64,000 nucleotides of DNA from DASWJZ01 sp038211615 (GTDB lineage Bacteria > Pseudomonadota > Alphaproteobacteria > Rhizobiales > Afifellaceae): assembly GCA_038211615.1 (NCBI GenBank), contig JBBQVL010000010.1:1-64000 (forward strand), given 5' to 3'. The position numbers were made by a program, and so were the translations under genes. Shown one piece after another: positions 1 to 10,141 of the stretch. A model generated the notes under the pieces. That model worked only from the letters and a program-made list of their open reading frames with translations, was not told the DNA's origin and did not search any database. Each line of letters opens with the position of its first letter. Position 1 is the first letter of the stretch.

Positions 1-2443
<2,443 letters not shown>

Positions 2444-2477
2444 GCCGCGCGGAGGGGGACCCGCATGAAGCTTCAGA

Positions 2478-2504
2478 AGGACGGCCGCCGAGCGCGGCCG
2501 TCTT
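2478..2504 (+). terminator. Hairpin terminator after acnA
   Basis: GACGGCCGC at 2480-2488 pairs perfectly with GCGGCCGTC at 2494-2502 around a 5-nt loop, extendable by A-T and G-T pairs to 2478-2504. It lies 34 bases after the acnA stop. The T-run is short, so termination strength is uncertain. Confidence 0.6.
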
Positions 2505-2568
2505 CACATGCACGTGTGTCAATCCATTGTGACTGGTCCGTGACGGGATTGAGCGCGTAGCTGAATAG

Positions 2569-3309
2569 ATGAAACATCTCCAGGCATTATCTATTGGCAT
2601 TCTGGCGTGCGCCATCGCGTCGACTGCTCTCGCCGCCGGTACGGATGCGCGTCCCGCGCCGAAGGCCATAGTCGAGCTTTTCACCAGCCAGGGCTGCTCC
2701 TCCTGCGTCGCCGCCGACGCCTACTTCGCCGAACTCGCGAAGCGCCCCGATGTCGTCGCGCTCTCGCTGCACGTCGACTACTGGGATTATCTAGGCTGGC
2801 GCGATACCCTCGACGATCCGGCGCATACGGAGCGGCAGCGGAGTTACGCCACGGTGCGCGGCAGCAACCGGGTCTACACGCCGCAGATCGTCGTGAACGG
2901 ACAAGCCGATTTCGTCGGCAGCGATCGTGGCGCCGTCGACGCCGCGATCGCCAACTCCACCCTGCCGATCCCTGTCACCATGCGCCGCGGCGATGGCACG
3001 GTCGAGATCGAGGTGGGCGGCGTGTCCGTGCCGCATCGATGGCCGGCAACCATCCGCCTGGCGCTTATCACGTCGGAAACCGAGGTTGCGATCGCGCGTG
3101 GCGAGAACGCCGGCTCGACCATCGAATATTACAACGTCGTGCGCACCATGCGCCCGGTCGGCATGTGGAGCGGCGACGCGGTGAAGATCACGCTGCCCGA
3201 GCACGAGCTGATGGCAAACGGCATCGACGGCTGCGCGATCATCGTGCAGGAAGACCTGCCCAACGGACCGGGGGCAATCCTCGGCGCCGCCTGGCTCGGG
3301 AACTGGTGA
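2569..3309 (+). CDS. DUF1223 thioredoxin-fold protein, exported
   Basis: Exported protein of 246 residues with a hydrophobic signal peptide in the first ~22 residues ending in an ALA-A type site. The mature part opens with VELFTSQGCSSC, the family's CxxC in a thioredoxin-like setting, followed by HVDYWDYLGWRD and a QRSYA motif typical of DUF1223. No enzymatic activity is established for the family; the CSSC pair suggests a periplasmic redox or metal role, which is inference. It stands alone between the aconitase terminator and the convergent esterase, whose stop is only six bases away. DUF1223 genes next to acnA are common in Rhizobiales. Confidence 0.85.
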   Translation: MKHLQALSIGILACAIASTALAAGTDARPAPKAIVELFTSQGCSSCVAADAYFAELAKRPDVVALSLHVDYWDYLGWRDTLDDPAHTERQRSYATVRGSNRVYTPQIVVNGQADFVGSDRGAVDAAIANSTLPIPVTMRRGDGTVEIEVGGVSVPHRWPATIRLALITSETEVAIARGENAGSTIEYYNVVRTMRPVGMWSGDAVKITLPEHELMANGIDGCAIIVQEDLPNGPGAILGAAWLGNW

Positions 3310-3315
3310 AACAAG

Positions 3316-3966
3316 TCAGCCTCCCGCGGCGACCGTCGCGAGGAGCTTCTCCACATCCGGCAGCATCGCCGCGACGATCTTCGCCACCCCGGCCTTCGTC
3401 GGGTGCATGCCGTCGGCCTGATTGAGCGTCGGGTCAGCGGCAACGCCCTCCAGGAAGAAGGGGTAGAGCGGAACGTGGTACTGGGCTGCGAGGTCGGGAT
3501 AGATCGGGTTGAAACCCTTCCCGTACAGATCGCCCAGGTTGGGCGGAGCGAGCATCCCGGCAAGAAGCACCTTCTGGCCGCGGCCGGTGAGCTTCGCGAG
3601 GATGTCCGACAGCGTCTTCCGCGTGACCACGGGGTAGATGCCGCGAAGCGCGTCGTTGGCGCCAAGCTCGACGATGACGATGTCCGCGTCGGCCGGGACC
3701 GACCAGTCGAGGCGCGCCAGCCCGTCTGCTGTCGTATCGCCCGACACTCCGGCGTTGCCGACGGTCACGTCGTGCCCTTTCGCCTTCAGCGCCGCCTCGA
3801 GCTGCTCGGGGAAGGATTCGCCGGGGCCGAGACCGAGGCCCGCCGTCAGGCTGTCGCCGAGGGCGACGATGGTGACCGGCTTCGCCTCCGCCAGGGGCGG
3901 CATTGCAAACCAGCACGCGGCGAGCGCGACCGCGCCGGCACGGCAGAGCGTTTTGAACTTGTTCAT
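3316..3966 (-). CDS. tesA: Arylesterase / lysophospholipase, SGNH hydrolase (TesA type)
   Basis: Periplasmic SGNH-fold hydrolase of 216 residues acting on acyl esters or thioesters. It has a signal peptide (about residues 1-28), block I ALGDSLTAGLGL with the nucleophilic Ser, block II GNAGVSGDTT with the oxyanion Gly, block III ELGANDALRG with Asn, and block V DGMHPTKAG with the Asp and His of the triad. It is divergent from the ABC ATPase gene, with start codons 12 bases apart. The same tesA / ybbA-ybbP arrangement is found in E. coli and many Proteobacteria. The true substrate in this organism cannot be read from sequence. Confidence 0.93.
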   Translation of the reverse strand: MNKFKTLCRAGAVALAACWFAMPPLAEAKPVTIVALGDSLTAGLGLGPGESFPEQLEAALKAKGHDVTVGNAGVSGDTTADGLARLDWSVPADADIVIVELGANDALRGIYPVVTRKTLSDILAKLTGRGQKVLLAGMLAPPNLGDLYGKGFNPIYPDLAAQYHVPLYPFFLEGVAADPTLNQADGMHPTKAGVAKIVAAMLPDVEKLLATVAAGG

Positions 3967-3977
3967 CCCCGACCCAT

Positions 3978-4736
3978 ATGCGGAACTTGTGGAGTGAAAA
4001 AGGCCGCCGCGTGATCGAACCCCATTCCCTGCCCGCCCCCGTCATCCTCCTCGACAACGTTGATCTCACGCTCGGCAGCGGCCCGGCGCGGGTGCATGTG
4101 CTGAGGAGCGTCAATCTCGCCGTCGGCCGCGGCGAGAGCATCGGGCTGGTCGGGCCGTCGGGATCGGGAAAGTCGACGCTTCTCATGGTGATCGCCGGGC
4201 TGGAGAAGATCGACGCAGGGCGTGTCGTCGTCGCCGGTCAGGACTTTGCCGGCCTCGACGAAGACCGGATCGCCCGTTTCCGCGGCAAGGAGATCGGCTT
4301 CGTCTTCCAGGCTTTCCACCTGATGCAGACGATGACGGCGCTCGAGAACGTCGCGGTGCCACTGGAGCTTGCCGGGCGGGACGACGCCTTTTCGCGCGCC
4401 GGGGAGGTGCTCCGCCAGGTGGGGCTTGGCGAACGCCTGTCGCATTATCCGGCGCAGCTTTCCGGCGGCGAGCAGCAGCGGGTCGCAATCGCCCGTGCGC
4501 TCGCTGTCGATCCAGCCATCCTTATCGCCGACGAGCCTACCGGCAACCTAGACGGCGAGACGGGACACGAGATCGCCGACCTCCTCTTCGCCTCGGTCGC
4601 CGAGCGCGGCACGACGCTGGTCCTCGTCACCCACGACAGTGCGCTCGCGACGCGCTGCGACCGTACCGTGCGGATCGCCGCCGGGCAGATCGAGGCGGAC
4701 GCCGCGCCGCTCCGCGTCGCCGCCGTCCGCTCATGA
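3978..4736 (+). CDS. ybbA: ABC transporter ATP-binding protein, YbbA/LolD-like
   Basis: Cytoplasmic ATPase subunit of 252 residues that powers the FtsX-type permease encoded next. Walker A GPSGSGKST is at residues 59-67, the Q-loop is in VFQAFHLM, the signature is LSGGEQQR, and Walker B is ILIADEPTGNLD with the catalytic Glu, then the H-loop in LVTHD. The MacB/LolD/YbbA-type signature fits a non-classical ABC system working on envelope lipids or lipoproteins rather than soluble import. Its stop overlaps the permease start in an ATGA junction (4733-4736), so the two are translationally coupled. An in-frame GTG at 4011 is an alternative start. Confidence 0.93.
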   Translation: MRNLWSEKGRRVIEPHSLPAPVILLDNVDLTLGSGPARVHVLRSVNLAVGRGESIGLVGPSGSGKSTLLMVIAGLEKIDAGRVVVAGQDFAGLDEDRIARFRGKEIGFVFQAFHLMQTMTALENVAVPLELAGRDDAFSRAGEVLRQVGLGERLSHYPAQLSGGEQQRVAIARALAVDPAILIADEPTGNLDGETGHEIADLLFASVAERGTTLVLVTHDSALATRCDRTVRIAAGQIEADAAPLRVAAVRS

Positions 4737-7285
4737 GCATCGGCGGACTGCCGGTCTCGCTCAGGCTGGCGCTCCGTGAGCTGCGGGGCGGGCTCTCCGG
4801 CTTCTACGTCTTCCTTGCCTGCATCGCGCTCGGCGTCGCGGCAATTGCCGGGGTCAATTCGCTGTCACGCGCGCTGACCGAAGGGATTTCCGACGAGGGC
4901 CGCACCATCCTGGGTGGCGACCTCGCCTTCTCGCTGGCGCAGCGCGAGGCCTTGCCGGCGGAGCTGCAATTCTTCCAGTCGAAGGGCGCGGTCGGCACGG
5001 TCGCCGCCTCGCGCTCGATGGTGCGGCGCGCCGACGAGAGCAACCAGACGCTGGTCGAGATGAAGGCCGTCGATGCTTCCTATCCGCATGGCGGGACGCT
5101 GTCGTTGGAGGACGGCACGAGCGACGCGCAGGGGCTGATGGCTGAGCGCGATGGCATGTTCGGTGCGCTCGCCGCGCCTGAGCTCCTCGACCGGCTCGGC
5201 ATCAAGGCCGGCGACCAGATCCGCATCGGCACCGCGACGCTGCAGCTGCGTGGTGTCATCCGTTCCGAGCCGGACCTGCTGTCGAGCGGACTGGGCTTCG
5301 GGCCGCGTCTCATCGTGCCCATCGCGGCGCTCGAAGCAACCGGCCTCGTGCGACCCGGAAGCCTGATCACCTGGACCTACCGGGTCCGGTTGCCGGAAGG
5401 CGCAAACAGCATCGACGACATCGGGCGCGTCCGCGCCGAGGCGAGCAAAGGCTTTCCGGAGGCCGGGTGGAGCATCCGCTCGCGCGACAACGCCGCGCCA
5501 AGCCTCAGCAAGAACATCGAGCGCTTTTCGCAATTCCTCACGCTTGTCGGGCTGACCGCCCTCGTCGTCGGCGGCGTCGGAGTGGCGAACGCGGTGTCGA
5601 GCTTCGTCGACCTGAAACGCCCGGCAATCGCCACGCTGAAATGTCTCGGCGCCCCGAACGGCGTGGTGTTCCGGGTCTACCTCATCCAGATTCTCCTGAT
5701 CGCCGGACTCGGCATCGCGATCGGGCTGGCGGTCGGCGCGCTGCTGCCCTTCGCCGCCAAGGCGGCGCTCGCGAACCTCGTGCCCGTGTCCGCGATCCGC
5801 ATCTACCCGGCCGAACTCGGCTTCGCCGTGATCTACGGGCTTCTGGTTACGCTCGGATTCGCGCTCGGGCCGCTCGGCAGGGCGCGCCAGCTTCCCGCCG
5901 CGAGCCTCTTCGCCGACCGCGCGATCCACGCGCCGCTCAAGCCTCCGCTCCGCTATCGGCTCGCGCAGGGGGTAACCCTGCTCGCACTCGCCGTGCTCGC
6001 CGTTCGGCTGGCCGGCGACCGGCAGCTCTCGCTCTTCTATATCGGCGCGGTCATCGGCTCGTTCATCGTTCTGCGGCTCGTGGCGATCGCCATCATGGCC
6101 CTTGCCGCGCGCTTCCGGACGGTGCGCGGCACGCCCCTCAGGCTGGCGATCCGCAATATCCATCGTCCCGGAGCGCTGACGCCGAGCGTCGTGCTCTCAC
6201 TCGGGCTCGGGTTGACGCTGCTGGTGAGCCTCGCGCTCATTGACACCAACCTCCGCGACCAGCTTGCCGGCACGATCACCGACAAGGCGCCGGACTTCTT
6301 CTTCGTCGACGTGCAGGACAAGGAACGCGACGCCTTCGTCAGCCTGATCGAAAAAACCGTTCCGGGCGGGACTGTGGAGACCGTCCCCATGCTGCGCGGC
6401 CGCATCGTCGCGGTGGCGGGCACACCGGTCGCCGATCTCACGGGCAAGCGCAGCGAAAGCTGGGTGCTCCGCGGCGACCGTGGCATCACCTATTCGGATA
6501 CGGTGCCGGAGAATTCGACGCTCGTCTCGGGAACATGGTGGGCGCCCGGCTATGCGGGCGAGCCGCTCGTCTCGCTCGAGAACGAGACGGCTGAGGCGCT
6601 CGGCCTCAAGATCGGCGACACTATCGGCGTGAACGTGCTCGGGCGCACCATCACCGCGAAGATCGCGAATCTGCGCCAGGTCGACTGGGACTCGCTCTCC
6701 ATCAATTTCGTCATCGTCTTCTCGCCGAATACGCTGAGCGGTGCGCCGCACGCGCATCTCGCAACGCTGCGGCTTCCGCCCGGCGCCGGGCGCGATGCGG
6801 AGCGCGCCGTGCTCGCGGCGGTCACGCACGGCTTCCCCGGAATCACCTCGGTCAGCGTCCGGCAGGCGATCGAATCGGTCAACGCCGTCGTGGCCGAATT
6901 GGCGCTCGCTGTACGCGTGGCCGCGTCGCTGGCGCTGGTCGTCTCGATGCTGGTGCTGGGCGGCGCCCTCGCCGCCGGGCAGCGGCAGCGGCGGCAGGAT
7001 GCCGTCATCCTGAAGACGCTGGGCGCCACGCGCCCGGTGCTCCTCTCCGCCTTCTCGCTGGAGTATGGCCTGCTCGGCATCGCCACGGCGGTTTTCGCCC
7101 TGGCGGCAGGCTCCGCGGCGGCCTGGTATGTGGTGAAGCACGTCATGGAGCTCGAATTCACCGTGTATCCGAGCGTGGCCGCAACCGCCGCGGCGACCGC
7201 GCTCGCGGTGACGCTCGGGCTCGGCCTTGCCGGCACCTGGCGGATTCTCTCCGTGAAACCCGCGCAACTCCTGAAGAACCTCTGA
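4733..7285 (+). CDS. ybbP: FtsX-like ABC permease, YbbP type
   Basis: Inner-membrane permease of 850 residues, the usual length for YbbP. The layout is a first helix near residues 20-45, a large periplasmic domain, three helices near residues 260-390 with the FtsX motif around the AT(L)KCLGA segment, two central helices near residues 420-520, a second periplasmic domain, and a final helix triplet after residue 720 with the matching ILKTLGATR loop. The duplicated FtsX core is clear. Coupled to the ATPase upstream. The cargo is unknown; linkage to tesA suggests lipid or lysophospholipid handling, which is only contextual. Confidence 0.93.
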   Translation: MSIGGLPVSLRLALRELRGGLSGFYVFLACIALGVAAIAGVNSLSRALTEGISDEGRTILGGDLAFSLAQREALPAELQFFQSKGAVGTVAASRSMVRRADESNQTLVEMKAVDASYPHGGTLSLEDGTSDAQGLMAERDGMFGALAAPELLDRLGIKAGDQIRIGTATLQLRGVIRSEPDLLSSGLGFGPRLIVPIAALEATGLVRPGSLITWTYRVRLPEGANSIDDIGRVRAEASKGFPEAGWSIRSRDNAAPSLSKNIERFSQFLTLVGLTALVVGGVGVANAVSSFVDLKRPAIATLKCLGAPNGVVFRVYLIQILLIAGLGIAIGLAVGALLPFAAKAALANLVPVSAIRIYPAELGFAVIYGLLVTLGFALGPLGRARQLPAASLFADRAIHAPLKPPLRYRLAQGVTLLALAVLAVRLAGDRQLSLFYIGAVIGSFIVLRLVAIAIMALAARFRTVRGTPLRLAIRNIHRPGALTPSVVLSLGLGLTLLVSLALIDTNLRDQLAGTITDKAPDFFFVDVQDKERDAFVSLIEKTVPGGTVETVPMLRGRIVAVAGTPVADLTGKRSESWVLRGDRGITYSDTVPENSTLVSGTWWAPGYAGEPLVSLENETAEALGLKIGDTIGVNVLGRTITAKIANLRQVDWDSLSINFVIVFSPNTLSGAPHAHLATLRLPPGAGRDAERAVLAAVTHGFPGITSVSVRQAIESVNAVVAELALAVRVAASLALVVSMLVLGGALAAGQRQRRQDAVILKTLGATRPVLLSAFSLEYGLLGIATAVFALAAGSAAAWYVVKHVMELEFTVYPSVAATAAATALAVTLGLGLAGTWRILSVKPAQLLKNL

Positions 7286-7323
7286 CCCGCACTGCTTCGC
7301 TCCTGGCGGCGTTTGTTAAAATT

Positions 7324-7419
7324 CGGCAAGAACGCGGCGGTTTGCCGGGGAAAGGCTTGTGTCCCAGTGAGTGGGTCTCCATATTCGCGGTCGAAGCCCG
7401 TTATTCGGATCGGGCATCG
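7324..7419 (+). ncRNA. Structured 5' leader of ybhL (candidate ybhL leader motif)
   Basis: Three hairpins precede the Bax-inhibitor gene. CGGCAA 7324-7329 pairs with TTGCCG 7342-7347. CCCA and TGGG near 7363-7375 form a small second stem. A third stem joins CGA-x-GCCCG (7392-7400) with CGGGC-x-TCG (7411-7419). A conserved RNA motif upstream of ybhL is described only for Rhizobiales; I did not compare against its consensus, so assignment rests on position and pairing. Confidence 0.45.
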
Positions 7420-7436
7420 TTCTAGGAGGATCTCCA

Positions 7437-8189
7437 ATGGCTGAATTCGATCGGGGGTACACGCCTGCCGCCCGCAGTCGGGCCGGCGCAGGGGTCGAGA
7501 CCCTCGACCAGGGTCTGCGCGCCTTCATGCTCGGCATCTACAACAACATGGCGATCGGCCTCGCGCTGACCGGCATCGTTGCGTACGGCGCCTTCGTCGC
7601 CGCCTTCAACGAGAACGGGCTGACGCCGTTCGGCAGCGCCATCTACAACAGCCCGTTGAAGTGGGTCATCATGCTGGCGCCGCTGGCCTTCGTGTTCGGC
7701 CTCTCGGCGACGGTCAACCGCATGCAGCCGGCGACGGCGCGGCTCGTCTTCTTCGCCTTCGCGGCGGTGATGGGCCTTTCGATGTCGTCGATCTTCCTGG
7801 TTTTCACCGGGCAGAGCATCGCTCAGACGTTCTTCATCAGCGCCGCCTCGTTCGGTGCACTGAGCCTCTGGGGCTACACGACAAAGCGGGACATCTCCGG
7901 CTGGGGCTCGTTCCTGTTCATGGGCATGATCGGCATTGTGATCGCCATGATCGTGAACATCTTCCTCGGCTCCCCGGCCGTCCAGTTCGCGATCTCCACA
8001 CTCGGCGTGCTGATCTTCGCAGGCCTCACCGCCTACGACACGCAGCGGCTGAAGAACACCTATGACTTCGTTGCGAACGATGCAGTCGCGGCGGGCCGTG
8101 CGTCCATCATCGGCGCGCTGCAGCTCTACCTCGACTTCATCAACCTCTTCATGTTCCTGCTGCAGTTCATGGGAAACAACCGCAACTAG
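7437..8189 (+). CDS. ybhL: Bax inhibitor-1 / YccA-YbhL family membrane protein
   Basis: Inner-membrane protein of 250 residues with about seven hydrophobic helices between residues 35 and 245 and the conserved tail segment around YDTQRLKNTYDF. TMBIM/BI-1 relatives act as pH-sensitive ion (Ca2+) leak channels; whether this bacterial one does so is not shown. The start at 7437 is chosen over an upstream in-frame ATG (7371) because AGGAGG sits at 7424-7429, eight bases before it, and because the extra 22 codons lie in the structured leader. A strong terminator follows the stop. Confidence 0.93.
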   Translation: MAEFDRGYTPAARSRAGAGVETLDQGLRAFMLGIYNNMAIGLALTGIVAYGAFVAAFNENGLTPFGSAIYNSPLKWVIMLAPLAFVFGLSATVNRMQPATARLVFFAFAAVMGLSMSSIFLVFTGQSIAQTFFISAASFGALSLWGYTTKRDISGWGSFLFMGMIGIVIAMIVNIFLGSPAVQFAISTLGVLIFAGLTAYDTQRLKNTYDFVANDAVAAGRASIIGALQLYLDFINLFMFLLQFMGNNRN

Positions 8190-8211
8190 GCGGAGCAGCA
8201 ACGGGCTTCAG

Positions 8212-8243
8212 AACGCGGCGCTTCGGCGCCGCGTTTGTTTTTT
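8212..8243 (+). terminator. Intrinsic terminator after ybhL
   Basis: AACGCGGCGC (8212-8221) pairs perfectly with GCGCCGCGTT (8226-8235) around a TTCG tetraloop, followed by TGTTTTTT. A textbook rho-independent terminator. Confidence 0.92.
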
Positions 8244-8292
8244 GGGCCGCGCCATCCTCGACGGCGAAGCACCGACGCGATAAGCGGCACGG

Positions 8293-8829
8293 ATGCATGC
8301 CAGCTTCCTGATCCGCCCGACCGAGGCGGGCGATATTCCCGCCATCACGGCAATCTACGCCGAGGCCGTCCTCACCGGCACGGCATCCTACGAGATCGAG
8401 CCGCCGGACGGGGCGGAGATGACGCGCCGCTGGTGCGAGCTCGTGTCCAAGGGCTTTCCGCATCTCGTGGCGTTCGGCGACAGCGTGCTCGGCTATGCCT
8501 ATGCGGGGCCCTACCGTCCGCGGCCCGCCTATCGTTTCTCGGTGGAGGACAGCATCTATGTCGCGCCGCAAGCGCAGCGGAGAGGCGTCGGAAAGGCGCT
8601 GCTCGGCCGCTTGATCGCGACATGCGAGGAAAAGGGATACCGACAGATGATCGCCGTCATCGGCGGAGGCCTGGAGCATCCCGGCTCCGTGGGGCTGCAC
8701 GAGAGCCACGGCTTCCGGCGCATCGGGATCATTGAAGGATCGGGCTTCAAGCACGGGCGGTGGCTCGACACCGTGCTGATGCAGAGGCCGCTCGGGGCGG
8801 GAAACGCGACGCTGCCCGACTCGCCCTAG
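8293..8829 (+). CDS. GNAT N-acetyltransferase, phosphinothricin-acetyltransferase-like
   Basis: Cytoplasmic acetyl-CoA-dependent N-acetyltransferase of 178 residues. The opening IRPTEAGDIPAITAIYAEAV, the YAGPYRPRPAYRFSVEDSIY segment, the acetyl-CoA loop APQAQRRGVGKALL and the late GLHESHGFRRIG are those of the Pat/Bar (MddA, YncA) branch, which acetylates phosphinothricin or methionine sulfone/sulfoximine-like compounds. Which substrate is used here cannot be seen. The stop overlaps that of the convergent DUF2794 gene by three to four bases. Confidence 0.9.
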   Translation: MHASFLIRPTEAGDIPAITAIYAEAVLTGTASYEIEPPDGAEMTRRWCELVSKGFPHLVAFGDSVLGYAYAGPYRPRPAYRFSVEDSIYVAPQAQRRGVGKALLGRLIATCEEKGYRQMIAVIGGGLEHPGSVGLHESHGFRRIGIIEGSGFKHGRWLDTVLMQRPLGAGNATLPDSP

Positions 8830-9194
8830 CGGACGAGCGAGAGCTTCGGCCGCTCAAGGATGCGCAGGACGACAGCGAGGTCGTGGCCGCGCTTCAGGAT
8901 CAGTCCGGTCGGCGTAACGACTCGATAGGCGCCCTGCTTGCGGGCTGCGGCCGGGAGTTTCTCCACGCGGTAGATCGGCATTTCGCTGGTGCGGCGGAAG
9001 ATGGAGAACACGGCACGGTCGGCCAGGTGATCGATGGCGTAATCCCGCCACTCGCCCTCGGCTACCTTGCGACCATAAATCCTGAGAATGGCATCGAGTT
9101 CACGCCTGTCGAAGGACACCTGGAGCTGGGCGGTCGGTCGTGTCCCCGGGACAACCCGCCGCCCACCAAGAGACCAGTCCTCGCTCTCGCTCAA
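8826..9194 (-). CDS. DUF2794 protein
   Basis: Small soluble protein of 122 residues of the DUF2794 family, which is essentially confined to Alphaproteobacteria. Recognised from VSFDRRELDAILRIYGRKVA, the GEWRDYAIDHL segment, and the RRTSEMPIYRVEK block. No function is known for the family; there is no signal peptide or membrane segment. It is single-gene, convergent with the acetyltransferase, and its 5' side faces a 360-base stretch that contains a structured RNA candidate. Confidence 0.85.
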   Translation of the reverse strand: MSESEDWSLGGRRVVPGTRPTAQLQVSFDRRELDAILRIYGRKVAEGEWRDYAIDHLADRAVFSIFRRTSEMPIYRVEKLPAAARKQGAYRVVTPTGLILKRGHDLAVVLRILERPKLSLVR

Positions 9195-9364
9195 GCGCGC
9201 CTCCTTTCACAATCCGGCAAGCATAGCGCGAACGATGAAGCTTGCAGCAAGATTCCTGCCGGCCGGGGAACAGCGGATTCCCGGGCTTTTGGGATTCCAC
9301 AAAGATGCCCCGATTCAGCCTTTCGAGTGCCATCCTGAATTTCGATCCTTCCCTTGTTGCCTCA

Positions 9365-9487
9365 TGTCCGGCCGAGGAAGGCGAAGGAACCCAGCCCCCA
9401 GCCCCCGACGTCTTCCGGGCCGGACAGTAAGTATGGTTCAATCCCCAGAGGTAATTCTAGGCCGGCCCTTCGGGGCCGGCCTTTTTC
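9365..9487 (+). ncRNA. Candidate structured RNA ending in an intrinsic terminator
   Basis: The 360 bases between DUF2794 and thpR have no convincing gene, but a long hairpin is present: TGTCCGGCC (9365-9373) pairs with GGCCGGACA (9418-9426), and after a small internal loop GGAAGGCG (9376-9383) pairs with CGTCTTCC-like bases 9409-9416 (one G-T), leaving a C-rich loop of about 25 bases. A perfect terminator follows at 9460-9486. A terminator on the + strand with no + strand gene in front of it suggests a small RNA. The promoter and 5' end are not identified, and I do not recognise a known RNA family. Confidence 0.4.
9459..9487 (+). terminator. Intrinsic terminator with TTCG tetraloop
   Basis: GGCCGGCCC (9460-9468), loop TTCG, GGGCCGGCC (9473-9481), then TTTTT. 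It lies upstream of thpR, so it must end a transcript starting in the preceding intergenic stretch. Confidence 0.9.
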
Positions 9488-9574
9488 GTGGCGTCGGCCG
9501 CCGCGCGCCCTGCACATGCGGACGGAACCCGCTAATATTCCTGCAGTCGTCAAAGCGTGATTCGCGAGGCTGGC

Positions 9575-10111
9575 ATGCCGCGTCTGTTCACCGCCCTGGA
9601 AATCCCCGCCCCCCTCGCCTTCTCCCTTTCGCTACTGCGCGGCGGATTGCCGGGCGCGCGCTGGGTCGATCCGGAAAACTACCACATCACGCTCCGCTTC
9701 ATCGGCGATACCGATCAGCGGACGGCCGCTGAGGTGGGCGCGGCGCTCGAGCGCGTGGACCGCCCGAGCTTCGACCTTTCGCTTTCCGGGCTTGACGCCT
9801 TCGGAGGCAACAAGCCGCATTCGATCGTCGCCTGCGTACGAAACTCCCCCGCGCTCCGCGAACTGCAAAGCGAGCACGAACGCATCATCCAGCGCATCGG
9901 ACTCGAGCCGGAGCGTAGAAAATTCCGTCCGCATGTCACGCTGGCGCGGATCAAGGGGGTGAGCGAGGCCGACGCCGCGACCTACCTGGCGCTGCGCGGT
10001 GATTTTCGCACGCCGCTCTTCCCCGTGGGCCGCTTTCTGCTCCTCTCGTCGCGCGATTCGCGCGGTGGTGGGCCGTATGTGATGGAAGAGGCATACCCGC
10101 TCGCGGCTTGA
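9575..10111 (+). CDS. thpR: RNA 2',3'-cyclic phosphodiesterase (2'-5' RNA ligase family)
   Basis: Cytoplasmic 2H phosphoesterase of 178 residues that opens 2',3'-cyclic phosphates and can ligate tRNA halves in vitro. Both HxT/Sx motifs are present: HITLRF (about residue 35) and HVTLARI (about residue 122), and the opening MPRLFTALEIP is characteristic. The ATG at 9575 is preferred over the in-frame GTG at 9557 because a purine-rich GCGAGG sits six bases upstream and the family consensus starts here. Convergent with imuB, 30 bases away. Confidence 0.9.
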   Translation: MPRLFTALEIPAPLAFSLSLLRGGLPGARWVDPENYHITLRFIGDTDQRTAAEVGAALERVDRPSFDLSLSGLDAFGGNKPHSIVACVRNSPALRELQSEHERIIQRIGLEPERRKFRPHVTLARIKGVSEADAATYLALRGDFRTPLFPVGRFLLLSSRDSRGGGPYVMEEAYPLAA

Positions 10112-10141
10112 AGCGGTTGACGGCATGCGGAGCGGGCAAGG

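Noticed and set aside
2505..2550. TTGTGACTGGTCCGTGACGG upstream of the DUF1223 gene as a CRP site
   Set aside because: Only the left half (TGTGA) matches; the right half reads CGTGA instead of TCACA, so it is not an inverted repeat.
9430..9457. GGTTCAATCC resembling a tRNA T-loop before the terminator at 9460
   Set aside because: The flanking bases do not form a five-pair T-stem and no acceptor or anticodon stem is present, so it is neither a tRNA nor a tmRNA piece.
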